Shown here one piece after another: positions 11,048 to 21,876 of a DNA stretch of 64,000 bases. Origin of the DNA: Favolaschia claudopus (lineage: Eukaryota; Basidiomycota; Agaricomycetes; Agaricales; Mycenaceae); contig JAWWNJ010000246.1 of the NCBI GenBank assembly GCA_037176885.1, forward strand, positions 1-64,000. Direction: 5' to 3'. Positions within the stretch are counted from its first letter, which is position 1. Every line of letters starts with the position of its first letter. The translations under genes were made by a program, and so were the position numbers. The notes under the pieces were generated by a model. That model saw nothing but the letters and a program-made list of their open reading frames with translations. It ran no database searches and was not told where the DNA came from.

Positions 11048-12102
11048 ATGCCTTCTCTTGATACAAGAGGGATTATTGCTGCCGCCCAACTGGGCGGCTA
11101 TGTCCTCATTGCTGCTGCATCCCTCTATCTCACTATCCGATATGCTTTACGACGAGACGCTGGATGGTTATTCATGTTTATTTTTTCCGCGAGTCAGCCA
11201 TCTGCCCCGCTCGACACGAATTCGATGGACTTATATCTTCTCAGCGCGAGTCGCGGGCGGGGCGTTGATTGTTGCTGGAGAATTAATGAAAAACCCGAGC
11301 GAAGACCTCTTTCTCGCATCATACATTATGTTCCATGCTGGACTCGCAGTCCTTCTTCTATCTACTCTTGGTTTTCTGGGCCTTGCGTGTGTCGCTTTCA
11401 AATTGCATACTTCAAAGATGTTCTGAATCATCTCTTAGCGGCCAAAACGCGTACAGTGAATATCTTCACACAACCCGGATGTTTGTATGTGGATTTCGTG
11501 CTGCCTTGCCTATTTATCTCACTCAATTTGCAGAGGTCAGTGTATACCCTTTCGAGTGTGACACAAGATTATTATGATCCATCCATCCAGGGCGATGGCC
11601 ATCTTCATGTTGATTGCGATGGGTTTGGCAATTGCAGGTGGTATCTTGGGGTCGCATATCGCTCCTGCGCAAGCGCACATTGGGGATATATTGAGGAAAA
11701 CTGCCGCGGCTCTGTACGGCGCGCTGTATTTGGTGTTGTTCGTCATACACCTGAGGTGTTGGGGAGACCGCTATGAGTTGAGGAGTCATCGAAGAAGGGT
11801 GCGTGAAGATTTACCTGCTGCAGGAGTACGATCGCTGACAACCGCGCTAGCTTCTTGGCGGTGTGTTGCTGGCTCTGCCGTTTCTGGGAGCCCGCGTTGC
11901 GTATGAAATCCTAGCGGCCTGGTCTTCTTCAGACCTTTTTGGCCTCGAGCCTTCTTCCAATAAAACACTTGCGGACTTCCAGCCCATCACGGGCAAATGG
12001 ATACTGTTTTTAGTCTTGGGGTTCGTCTGCGAGTTCGTCGTGGCGGTAATGTACATGGTATTCAGTACAGTGTTGGCAAGATCGAGGAGTGGGCGATTAT
12101 AA
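11048..12102 (+). CDS. multipass membrane protein, DUF7702-like
   Basis: Uncharacterised fungal membrane protein. It starts MPSLDTRGIIAAAQLGGYVLIAAASLYLTIRYALRRDAGWLF, and the intron 11176-11197 region brings in RVAGGALIVAGELMKNPSEDLFLASYIMFHAGLAVLLLSTLGFLGLA. Further exons give AMAIFMLIAMGLAIAGGILGSHIA, AAALYGALYLVLFVIHLR, LLGGVLLALPFLGARVAYEILAAWSSSDLF and a final helix GKWILFLVLGFVCEFVVAVMYMVFSTVL before the stop at 12100-12102. Seven hydrophobic helices are visible, as in DUF7702 proteins. The exact first intron is uncertain: it could end at 11197 or near 11244, and only the former keeps the frame in my reading. No catalytic motif is seen. Divergent from LAS1. Confidence 0.72.
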
Positions 12103-12637
12103 GGACTCATGGGAGTGTTGGTAGATAGTTTTATGTATGTAATGTATTGCAATGGAATGCTACGAACGAAGAACAGAAAAGAATGTCAGAGCTGCATAGT
12201 CGAGCGAAAATCCCGTGAACCTAGAGTACGCTCCGGCTTAATTGAGCTCTAATCGTCTGACCCACACCCATTACCCGCCCTTGTGTAGATGAAAAAGAAG
12301 AGTTGGCCCGCAAACGCGAGGCCGGGTGAGGGTCAAGAGTAAAAAATGGTGCGCATGACAGCACTATTTATACCCATCTCGGCAAAATCCGGCCAGCCTT
12401 CCCGGCAAGTCGGCGCCAGGATTGTATCATGAATGAAGCGCCTGCTCTCATGAGAAGCCTTCTGCATATAAATAAGTGGGGTCCACACCATCTCGCACCC
12501 TCCGCATCTCGCTCCGTACTCTGTACATGCTAGGTCGGTGAAACGCCTGACTATATCGAATGCGACGACTCATTGATTAATGATCACGATTACCAGGTCG
12601 AGTTCGCTCTCTTGTTCCCCACTTGAGTAAATCCAAG
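12103..12637 (+). promoter_or_regulatory. intergenic region with TATA box upstream of dienelactone hydrolase
   Basis: 535 bp without a supportable gene. A TATAAATA box at 12467-12474, about 165 bp before the dienelactone hydrolase ATG, is the only clear promoter signal. The rest appears to be 3' UTR of the upstream gene and promoter sequence. Confidence 0.5.
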
Positions 12638-13883
12638 ATGTCTACATCCTCCCATGTTGTCCACAACACCAATACCGCTTGCTGTTCGATCCCACCCGTT
12701 CAGTCGGAATATACTCCCAAAGGTGAGTTCTACTTGATACATAGTCATTCAAAAGACTTCAATCTCATGCCGCGATGAAGGCAGTTATAAATCCGTCGGC
12801 GACTTCAAAAAGGTGTATGTAACCGGCTCCAGCGAGACCCAGAATGCAATAGTCTGCGTCTACGATATCTTTGGCTACTTCCCTCAGACCCAACAAGGCG
12901 CTGATATAATCGCGTCGACTTTGAAGACGGTTCGATCCTAGATAACGCGTCAACGAGGCAATTCAAGTTTACCTTGTACTGCAGGTCGTCTACATGCCCG
13001 ATTTCTTCGAACCGAACGCACCGTTCCCCTCAGAGAACTTCCCTCCTACCACCGACGAAGGCAAAAAGAAATTGCAGGAATTCTTCGGAGGCACAGCCAA
13101 CCCCAGTGCAGCTGTCAAGAAGCTGACTGCTTTTACCCAAACTCTCAAGTCGGACGGTGCTAAAAAGGTCGGCGCCTACGGATTCTGCTGGGGTTGGTTC
13201 TTTCCTTCATCTCAAATCTGCTGCCGATACAAATTTCAATGCAGGTGGTAAAGTGAGCCTTCTGGCGGCAGGGGAATCCACTCCTCTTGATGCCGTGTCT
13301 ATTGTACACCCAGCGTATGGATAATCCAATTATTTTTGCTTGCTACATTGTCTGATTAATTCGTAGGATGTTGTCCTCCGATGACGCCCAGAAATTGACT
13401 GTTCCTTTGGCAATATACGTTTCGAAGGACGAGCCCATTGACGAGGTACTTGTTTTTCTTACCTCGTAAAAATTGAGTTCGACTGCGATTCAGTACATCA
13501 AAATTGTCGACATTATCGCCAAGAAACCTTTCGCGACGAAAAATGACAATAAATACTACGCCAATATGTATGTGCTCGTGGTCTGAATCATCCTACGAGC
13601 CCCAGTTGATCATCGCATTCTAGGTTCCACGGATGGGTACTTGTCATTCCATACTGACCATGACCACATATGAATTGATATACCCTAGGCTGCAGCCCGA
13701 GCTGATTTGAGTGTGCAAGACAACAAGGAAGAGTAAGTGCTACTTTTGATCTTTACCCCTATCTCATTTGAAGCGCAGGTTCGAAAATTTGTATACGAGG
13801 TATGTGTCAAAGTTGCGGACTGACCCCGATGTCTAAATTCATCCTCCTACAGACTCGCAGAATTCTTCATCAAAACTTTGTAA
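12638..13883 (+). CDS. dienelactone hydrolase family protein
   Basis: Alpha/beta hydrolase of the DLH family, usually cytosolic; in bacteria it opens dienelactones from chloroaromatic breakdown, while fungal substrates are mostly unknown. Joined exons read MSTSSHVVHNTNTACCSIPPVQSEYTPKGSYKSVGDFKKVYVTGSSETQNAIVCVYDIFGYFPQTQQGADIIAS, VYMPDFFEPNAPFPSENFPP, then the nucleophile elbow GFCWGGK (catalytic Cys), an acid in LAIYVSKDEPIDEY and the His in MFHGWAAARADL, giving a complete Cys-Asp-His triad. Eight or so short introns, including ones right after GFCWG and MFHG. The length of about 250 residues is normal. No chlorocatechol gene neighbours, so a specific pathway cannot be assigned. Confidence 0.92.
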
Positions 13884-13992
13884 AGCCGTGATACTGCTGA
13901 ATCATGTACAATTGTTCGAAATAAGAAACGTGTATTTGTTGACCTCCTCGTATGCAGTATAAACGAAAACGGAAAAAATGGAACCAATACTC

Positions 13993-15701
13993 CTAATCCG
14001 ACTCGACTTTCCAAAACCAAGTGGGCTGAGAATCAGAAATCACGGGTGTCAGTGTTACCGACTACAGTCGTCGGTCCGTGAACACAACTTACCCCAACCG
14101 GGTCGCCTTTGACAAGAAATGTAAGCGATTAGCTATCGCACGAAGCTGGGAGGTTCATACTCACCATCGCCATGTTCGAATGCCGACCAAGTGCCCGCGA
14201 CACCAATCGCGCTGCCCACATTACCGATTTGAACACCTTCAGTACTGGAAAAGACCAAAGTCATTGTTCTGGAGTGAGACGGGTGGAAGTAAGCCTTGCC
14301 TCCATTGCGTCTGCCCATCGTGTATGGAGGTCTTGAGAGATTGTCAGTCCACAATTGTGCAGGTCGACGAGAGACGCACCAGTCGCCAACGTGGGATATG
14401 ATCCAGCCCCATGTGCACAAAACCCTGAACAGTGGTTTCCTGGCCCGTGGAAGCCCCACGAGAGGTGCCAGCAAAATATAAGACCTCGTACGACGGATGA
14501 ACTCGGGATGGGGGGTCATCGTGTGGGAATTTCACTCTCATTTTCTCTTTGGGTATAAGATGTAGATTCAGCTCGATGAGGCGAGTAGCTTCGCGAAATC
14601 CTTCGTCGTCGAAGAACGAAGGTTCTCTGGCACCGTCCTCGGAGCCAGAAAACTGTGGACCTAGGTCAAGAAATCGGGCAGGACCGCTGATTAGAAGGCT
14701 GACGTTGAAAGCTGGCAGCAGAAATAGATGAGCAGTGCATAAAGGCCAAAGACAGTGAATACAAACCAAATAGATCACTTGGTACCATGCACAGTTATTG
14801 GAGGAACATGTCCCATTTTTCGACACTCACCGATAATCCATAAAGGACACGTATCGAAGCCAAGTACCTGTAACACCCGTTATGTAGGCATAAAACGATA
14901 TATGGCAGGATGTTTGCCTTCGACACCGGCCCAATCTTGGCTGGTGAAATCTCCTGGGGCGGAATGTGCCCTGATTGCCTCCAAACCCGTGGGGGGTCTG
15001 ATCATGTTATCCAGGGGTAGTTCGCGTATATTGAAGGCTATAACATTGATGATGAAGTAGACATGGCTCCAATTGACGTCCCCGTTTTGAAGATAAGGTC
15101 CCCATAGGTTGTCAGAATTGTAGTTTCGTACATCATAAACAAAACATCTAGATTGCGTTCGCAGTGCCTGGGGATTGTCCTCGAAATGTATGGCGAGACA
15201 TGACTTGAGTCTATCTCGCCATTGATTTGGGAGGGAGAGAGGTTGCACGATGTCGGTTTTCACAATATTCTTCAGCCATTCGACATTGCGGCTGGGAACA
15301 GGTTTGTCGGGAGTACTAGACAATGGAAGAGCCTCCGCTGATACGGAAACAAGAGTTTCCAATGCGGCAGACTCGAGCTCAGGATCGTCTAAGTGGTATG
15401 AAGCATCGCGCTCTGCCTCAATTCGACGCGTCAATTGCGCTTTCCAGTCGTACGACGATGGATCAACCCCCTGCAACGGTCCTATGCTGTGTCGTGGATC
15501 GTCGAAGAGAGAAAGGAAAAGGTGGCGCCAAAAGTACTGATCTGCTGAACGATAGACGAGGTCTGTAGAAAAGCGGCAAGTTTGAGAGAAGCGAGCAACA
15601 TCGCGAGGATGGCAAAATAAAAGGATATGTTCCAGGACTTCCATAGGCAACGCCAGCAGTGGGGCGCCGTTGGGATCGCGCGACGCGGTTGACTCGAGCA
15701 T
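13993..15701 (-). CDS. F-box protein
   Basis: Probable substrate receptor of an SCF ubiquitin ligase. The N-terminus holds an F-box (LLALPMEVLEHILLFCHPRDVARFSQTCRFSTDLVYRSADQYFWRHLF, about residues 14-60) that would bind Skp1. The following roughly 450 residues include NQWRDRLKSCLAIHFEDNPQALRTQSRCFVYDVRNYNSDNLWGPYL, GVEGTWLRYVSFMDYRDLFAFN, and VHPSYEVLYFAGTSRG, with a C-terminal GVQIGNVGSAIGVAGTWSAFEHGDGDPVGPTWFWKVESD that looks like a beta-rich recognition domain. Two introns (complement 14868-14917 and 14245-14299) keep the frame only with GC donors (GCAAAC and GCAAGG). The substrate is unknown. Divergent from the prenylcysteine oxidase gene across 113 bp. Confidence 0.82.
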
Positions 15702-15814
15702 AGTAGAGTAGATAGGGTGAGAGAGAAGGTCAAAGCGGAAAGTAGCCGGAAAGCATCAATTCACTGCACAGCATTCTATTATTGCTTGAGTTGAACGTTC
15801 ACCTCCTCGTCGCA

Positions 15815-17781
15815 ATGCGTACTAAGTGGCTTGCTGTATTGCTGCCAGTCGTTAGCGGCTTCCAGCTGCCATTCAAATTGCCCTTCTTCAACCAATCTGG
15901 CCAACAAACCCTCCAGCAACCCCCAGCAGACTCAAAGCCCCGCATTGCCATTATTGGCGCAGGTGCGGGAGGCTCAAGTGCCGCGTTTTGGATATCCAAG
16001 GCCAAGGAACGTTTCGGTGTCGACGTCGAGGTGGATGTATATGAGAAAGAATCATATATTGGTGGCCGTGCGTGCATCACTGGAATTCGGTCGGAGTGCG
16101 ACTGACCTCCTCACCAGGCAGTACGTGCCGACCTTCTGCAATCTTTCCCTGTTCCTCATTATATCAGGTACTACTGTCTTTCCGTATGGCAATTCCAGCC
16201 TGCCGCCCGTTGAGCTCGGAGCCTCGATTTTCGTCAAGGTGAACAAGAACATGTGGAGGGCAGCCGACGAATTCAATCTGACGCGACTAAATTTTCACGA
16301 CGACGAGCAAGGAATGGGTGTCTGGGATGGCGAAAAGCTTCGCTTCGCTGTAAGTTTACATACTCAATATCCCGCAGCTGTTTGAATGCATACCAGACTT
16401 CTGGCGGTTGGTGGGGCTGGTGGGATTCTGCTAAAGTCCTTTTAAGATACGGGTTCCATTCTCCGAGGCGAACAAAGGCGCTCGTTGCTACCATGGTCGA
16501 TAAATTCCAATCCCTCTACGTTCCCGAAGCCCCCAGGTGGCAAAATATTTCGCATTTATCCTCAATTTTGGGTTGGGACGAATTAGTCTCTCAGACAACG
16601 TCTGAATATCTGCTTTCGAATGGTGTATCAAAGTGAGCGCTTTTGTACGGTTCCTAAATGCGCTTCTCTAAATATGCCCAGTAAATTTGTTTCAGAACTA
16701 GTCGAAGGTGCTACTCGTGTAAATTACGGTCAGGTACATTGCCGCTAGTTTTTTCTGGTTCATCTCCTGACGTGAAGATCCAGAACGCAGACGAATTGCA
16801 TGCCCTGGAAGGTGCCTGCAGTCTAGCGGCAACGGGCGCCAGGTGACACCCCACAATCCACTTCAATCTTTATGCTCATACAAAACCAGCGCTGTGGAGG
16901 GAGGAAATTATAGAATATTTGAGAATTTCTTGAAACAGGCCAATGTGTTCCTCAACACATCAGTAGGTGTTGTCATTCTGTCTGCGACTTCGACTCACAA
17001 GTGCAAGGTCCAATCCGTCAGTCAGACTGGCATGAACAAGTGGTCTCTCGAAAGTGATCGCGGTGCAGAAACCTACACTGCAGTGATTCTCGCCGCGCCA
17101 TTTCACTCGACACAAATCCAAGTTCCGAGCGACATCTCTTCACAAATACCTCCTCAGCCATACGTTCACCTGCATGTAACTTTATTAACCACGACTCAGC
17201 CGAGCTTTCCCGCGCAGTCATTTTCGCTTCCCCCCTCGACGAAGGTTCCGGGCATGTTACTCACAACTTTCGAAGGAGCGCGGAATGGAGGGAAGCAGCC
17301 CGAGTTCAATTCCATGTCTTACCATACGCTCATCTCGGAGGGTGAATGGGTCGTCAAGATCTTTTCCAAGAAACGTATCTCGGACAAGTGGCTGTCGAAA
17401 ATGTTCGACGGCCAGGTGGGGTGGGTGCTGCGGAAGGAGGTAAGCCTTGACTGCGACCGCTTGATCATCGCTGGAGCACAATTTAGTGGGATGCATATCC
17501 TGTTCTTCCACCCAGCTCGGAATTTCCGCCAACCAAGCTCGCTCCTGGCTTACACTACGTCAACTCATTCGAACCGTATGTCAAGTCGATATTCATCCCC
17601 TCCACTTCTTAAACGATGTTTCTATAGTTTCATCAGCACAATGGAGACGGAAGCATTGGCATCCAGAAATGTCGTCGATATGCTGCTCAACGAAAGCTTC
17701 GAGTCGGGGATTTGTGGTCCATCAGGGACACCTCTTAACGACACTGACAAGGAGGACTTCGTGTACGGTTGGGATTGCTGA
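15815..17781 (+). CDS. prenylcysteine oxidase/lyase
   Basis: FAD thioether oxidase expected to cleave farnesyl- or geranylgeranyl-cysteine released from degraded prenylated proteins, in the secretory or vacuolar lumen. A signal peptide-like start (MRTKWLAVLLPVVSGFQLPF) precedes the dinucleotide-binding motif IAIIGAGAGGSSAAFWI and the family features VDVYEKESYIGGR, GASIFVKVNKNMWRAADEFNL, SGGWWGWWDSAKVLLRYGFHSPRRT, VEGATRVNYGQN, AVEGGNYRIFENFLKQA, ILAAPFHS, and a C-terminal YVNSFEPFISTMETEALASRNVVDMLL. The length near 540 residues is typical. Introns fall after GGR, in LRF/TSGG, after SKK, near GQN and around 16838-16850. Start chosen at the first Met before the hydrophobic leader. Confidence 0.9.
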
Positions 17782-17851
17782 AACAGTCGGCAGAGTAAAT
17801 TAGATAATTGCTAGATGTAAACCCAAGGGATTTTTGGCCGCGTTTGCTTTA

Positions 17852-20216
17852 TCAGGCATCATTTATCGCTGGTTGTACGTGTTGGGTACCATTTGCTGCC
17901 TCCTCAGTCTCGGCTTTCTCGTCCGTCGTCCTTCCTTCAGAGCCTCTGCTTCTCTCGTCTATATCTGGGACACCATGGCGGTCTCCGGCCACGGCTGGGG
18001 ATCGTTGATTTTCGGACGAATCGAAAGGTCGTATTCCGTCCATGTAATCGCGTCGGAGCTCAATATAGTCGCTCGCAAATTCCCCGACCTGGGCAAGACA
18101 GTTATTTCGACGAGATAACGCGCTCAAATCATGCTTACCTCCACTTCATCCATTCCCAGTCGTTCCTCTTCCGGAGTAATTCTGAGTCGGAGGCCCGCAA
18201 GGTCGATAGCCTTTGCGATGACTGCCGTAACGACGAAAGTGTACGCTGAAACGGCCACGATATAGGCTATCTGCATGTAAAGCTGTTTCCAGTTTCGATC
18301 CAACCTTGAAACTGGTGGTCAGAATCACGGGAAAAATCGAAGGCAAGGGATAAATCTACCATCCTCCTCGTACGCCTGTGTTGACACCATCCAATGCGAT
18401 TATGTCGGATGATGCAAAAAGGCCGTTGCAAAATAGTCCTACTGCACCTCCAACCGCATGCTCAGCAAACAAGTCGAGAGCATCGTCGATGCCGACGATG
18501 AATTTGACTCGGAGTTTCTCAGTGCTTGATACTTCCGGCAGATGGTATATCCTGCTCACCTTTCGTAGCGAAATTACAGAGACCACCTGACAAGATTCCA
18601 ACAATGACGCTCGCCCAAGGTGGGATAAATCCGCTGGAAGGAGTCGCGGCGACGAGTCCGGCGATCGTGCCAGAACACAGCCTGGAATGTAATCAGATCG
18701 CGGTCAGAATGAGTGGCGTTCAATTACCCAACCATGCTCCAACGTCTCTCCAGCCGAAAATCGAGTAAAACCCATGTCATGCCAGCAAAGGCCGAAGCAA
18801 GCATAGAGTTCCAGATAGCCATGATGGCACGCAAGTTGGCACCAAAGGCAGAGCCCCCGTTGAATCCAAGCCACCCAAACCACAGAATGAACGTTCCTGG
18901 TAAGATATGAACATGATTTCAGTGCATCGATTCCTGCTCAGATACACACCCAGGTTGACGATCGATACATTGTGAGGCCTGAAATTCAAAAGCTCATTTT
19001 TGCCTCGATGTCCAAGAACCCAGGCCAATGCTAAACCGCCGACGCCGGAACCAAGTTCGACAGGTCCACCGCCTATATTGAGATGTCAGATATTCGAGAT
19101 TGGTTGTCAAACCCTCGGATGGGAACTTGAAGTAAAAAGAGTACCCACCCGCAAAGTCGAGCACGCCCCATTTGAAAGCCCATCCGCTATTATTCCACGC
19201 CCTGGGAATTGAATGTCGGAAAATTTATGTGGTTCAGTCCTTTGCTCCGACGTACCAGCAAGCAACTGAAGAAAGATGTTCTAGGTCAGACTTTCGCAAG
19301 AGAAAACTGATGTACTTGGGCAATACACTAGCACGAGTTAAATTTTTGTGCAGGGAAGCTAACCACCGCTCACCCAAAGTGACCCAGCAAAAAGTAAAGA
19401 CCATCGCCGGCCACAGGCGTCCGCGTTCCTGTTGAAGTTGAAAGAGACAAGCTCATGACGCGATGCGACAACTGTCTTGAAAGACATTAGACATACCGCG
19501 ATACCCCCAATTAAGATACTGGCGGTGACGCAAGCAAACTCCATCTGGAAAAATGAATACAAGAGTTCAGGTATAAGCTACGTGAGGGTGTTAATAATAG
19601 TGAACGACATGGGAACGTGAGTGCTTTACCGGTGAGCCTGGCGATGGGTCTCCCAAGACTTTTCGCAGACCGAAATTTCTTAGGTTGCCGATGTATCCAT
19701 TAGACGCAGATGAAGAAAATGCCAGGGAATACCCCCAGAAAAACCTAAAATCTCTATCAGAGGCAGAGAAACCGAAATCTGCGAAATGGTCGGCCGAACC
19801 ACTGGAAGATCGTAATGCCGTTACTGCCAGTAACTAGAAGGAGGTCATTCATGAGTACAGTCAAGCATCGGTGGAAAGTAATGTCTAACCTGCCCAGACA
19901 AGTGAAACTAAAAGGAAATCGCCCATGAGTACAGTAAGGCATGGGTGGAAAGTGATGTTGGCTCACGAGCACTCTTTCGTCGTGCTAGACCGCTGTACAA
20001 AAACCCTGCAGTGTTCCGAAGTCGGCGGAGGGCCTCGCGTGAGGTATTGTCTGATCACTGACCTAGTCCCGGCACCATGAACAAGACAAGAATGCCCGCT
20101 GTTACTAGTGAGTTCTCTAGCGGAAGAGGTTTTCCCGTGCACAAACCTACGATGATGAACGAAAGGTCTCCTCGGTCAAATCTAGGCCCGCCAGTGAGAA
20201 CGAGTAGACCAGACAT
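17852..20216 (-). CDS. ammonium transporter, Mep1/Mep3-like Amt
   Basis: Plasma-membrane ammonium permease with the Amt fold. The start chosen is MSGLLVLTGGPRFDRGDLSFIIV; joined exons give AGILVLFMVPGLGFLYSGLARRKSALSLVWAVTGSNGITIFQWF, ASNGYIGNLRNFGLRKVLGDP, FFQMEFACVTASILIGGIAERGRLWP, LDFAGGGPVELGSGVGGLALAWVLGHR, FLIWFGWLGFNGGSAFGANLRA, EHAVGGAVGLFCNGLFAS, then a cytosolic tail ending NGTQHVQPAINDA. The first pore His of the twin-His pair is replaced by Glu (PVELGSG), as in yeast Mep1/Mep3, while the second His (EHAVGG) is kept. An 18-nt exon (complement 19890-19907) sits between two near-identical introns. An alternative start at 20341 with an extra intron is possible. Confidence 0.9.
19834..19966 (-). 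repeat. twin introns flanking an 18-nt micro-exon
   Basis: Two consecutive introns of the ammonium transporter, complement 19908-19966 (59 nt) and 19834-19889 (56 nt), align over their last 51 nt with about 41 identities by my count. They share the core TACTGTACTCATG apart from one base and the same 3' end type. Between them the 18-nt exon encodes the conserved LSLVWA segment with split codons on both sides. This is direct sequence evidence for duplication of an intron. Confidence 0.8.
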
Positions 20217-20969
20217 GAATGAAGATCTCACTGGCTTGCATCTGCTATTCAGATACATATCGTCTCAACACCAAAATTCCAGCAAAAGAAAGGGGATACC
20301 CAACTCTGAAGCATAGGATGTGTTATGGGTGGTGCGCTCATGGTGGATGGTGAAGTCTATTGCACGAAACGCAGCTTCTGTCTGTATTTAAAGCTTTGGT
20401 GGCTTCCACGGGCGAGATTGAGATCAACTTCCCTGGAGCGATTTGGTGCAAAAAGAAATGGTTGACTTGTAATTCCAGGAGAAGGAACGCCGTGAAGGAT
20501 CCGCAGGAGTGATTACTCAGGCTTTGACATGCAGCCGTGCTCGCTCGAATCGTAGGGAGGAAGGGATAGTCGATAGTTGTTGTTGATCCAGGTCCAGGCT
20601 GATAAGGTGCGGTCCGAAGAAATCCGACCGTCGGATTCTCCGCGAATGAACCCAGGGAAATTTGGCAGTCGCGGGCATATCATGACATATGCAAGTGTCT
20701 GGACAGTGTTTCCATGTGGACGTCAGGGGAATTTATTTATAAGTCCTCGAAATCCAGAAGAACTCGAAAGCTCAAATCGATGGAGGTCGAATGAGATTTG
20801 ATTCGCTGGGCCCGCTGGTTAATGTCGATTGTGCTAATGAGGGGTATTTCAATTCTCAACGAATGATTCAGACGTTCAGGAAGCCAGCCAGCAACAGGAT
20901 CTAAGATCTAAGTATGCGAGAAGAAGAAAAAAGACGAATTATGTCCTATTCTGTTGGTCTCTGTTTGTA
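20217..20969. other. gene-free region upstream of the ammonium transporter
   Basis: About 750 bp without a supportable gene. It should contain the 5' UTR and promoter of the transporter, possibly a first exon starting at 20341. A few GATA-like hexamers occur but not beyond chance. The right end abuts the TA dinucleotide that borders the inverted-repeat element. Confidence 0.5.
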
Positions 20970-21590
20970 CCAAGGCCCTCCGCGTACCTCTCTCACGGTT
21001 GTGAATTCTCGTTCCAGTTTTCGTGAAGCGAGTTTTGAGTCGCATTTTTTTCACAACCCCCCCCGGGGGGGTTTATGAATTTTCGTTTGAGTTTTTGCTG
21101 AAGCACGTTTTGAGTCGCATTTTTTCGTAACCCCCCCCGGGGGGGGTTATGAATTCTCGTTCCAGTTTTTCGTGAAGCGAGTTTTGAGTCGCATTTTTTT
21201 CGTAACCCCCCCCGGGGGGGTTTATGAATTTTGTGCGAGTTGCTCGCAGAATCGAAATTTTTTCACAACCCCCCCCGGGGGGGGTTATGGATTTTCGTGC
21301 GAGTTGCTCGTGAAATGTGTTTTGAGTCGCAATTTTTCGTAACCCCCCCCGGGGGGGGTTATGGATTTTCGTGCGAGTTGCTCGTAAAATGTGTTTTGAG
21401 TCGCATATTTTTTCATAACCCCCCCCGGGGGGGGTTACGAATTCTCGTTCGAGTTCGGGGGTTGTGAAAAAATTTCGATTCTGCTTACGAAAAAAATTCG
21501 ACTCAAAACGTGCTTCACCAAAAACTCGACCGAGAATTCACAGCCCCTCCCTTGGTGAGAGAGGTACCAGGTGTGCCCGGAGGGCCTTGG
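20970..21590. mobile_element. MITE/foldback-like element with TA flanks
   Basis: A 621-bp non-coding element. Its ends are inverted copies beginning CCAAGGCCCTCCG on both sides; further in, the left arm reads TACCTCTCTCAC and TGTGAATTCTCG and the right arm carries the same blocks reversed, with two short extra segments. TA is present immediately outside both ends (20968-20969 and 21591-21592), as expected for Tc1/mariner-type target duplication. The interior consists of six repeats, each with a C8G7-8 palindrome. There is no transposase, so it would be non-autonomous. The class assignment is an inference from ends and TA alone. Confidence 0.7.
21053..21436. repeat. six-copy tandem array with C8G8 palindromes
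   Basis: Six units spaced 74, 75, 63, 74 and 76 bp apart (C-runs start at 21057, 21131, 21206, 21269, 21343, 21419). Each has the palindrome AACCCCCCCCGGGGGGGGTT, with G7 plus an extra T in copies 1 and 3. Units also share GAATTTTCGT-like, AGTT...TCGTGAA-like and TTTTGAGTCGCA blocks. A seventh, inverted and degenerate unit lies at about 21437-21485. Confidence 0.9.
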
Positions 21591-21876
21591 TATGGTTGAA
21601 GACAACGTTGATTGACCGTGGAAAAAGCCGGGAAGTTGGTGTCCTTGGCGAGCGACATACCATTGCCAACGCACTATCCATGCCCGGTTTGATTCAGAAC
21701 TAGTCGACAATGTTACGGGCTGGGACTCGACAGACTCCAAGACGGGTCTATGTACGGATAACGATTCAGAGCAAAGTTCACAGGCAAAACGCGTCAGTCA
21801 CGACTCACTCACACCCAACTCGAACTTGAAATCAATCTCCCCATCCGCCATCCTGTCCATACCCCGTTCTGCATTC

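Noticed and set aside
12994..13251. Separate small gene in the dienelactone hydrolase region
   Set aside because: It is one exon of the hydrolase; the frame joins upstream and downstream exons through short introns to complete the catalytic triad.
20560..20610. GATA-factor sites upstream of the ammonium transporter
   Set aside because: Two HGATAR-type hexamers in about 700 bp are what chance would give on two strands; no clustering close to the start was seen.
21231..21467. Open frame with repeated NPPRGG/LLV...F words across the palindrome array
   Set aside because: It arises because the array period is close to a multiple of three; the sequence is pure repeat, has no ATG-linked context, and matches no protein.
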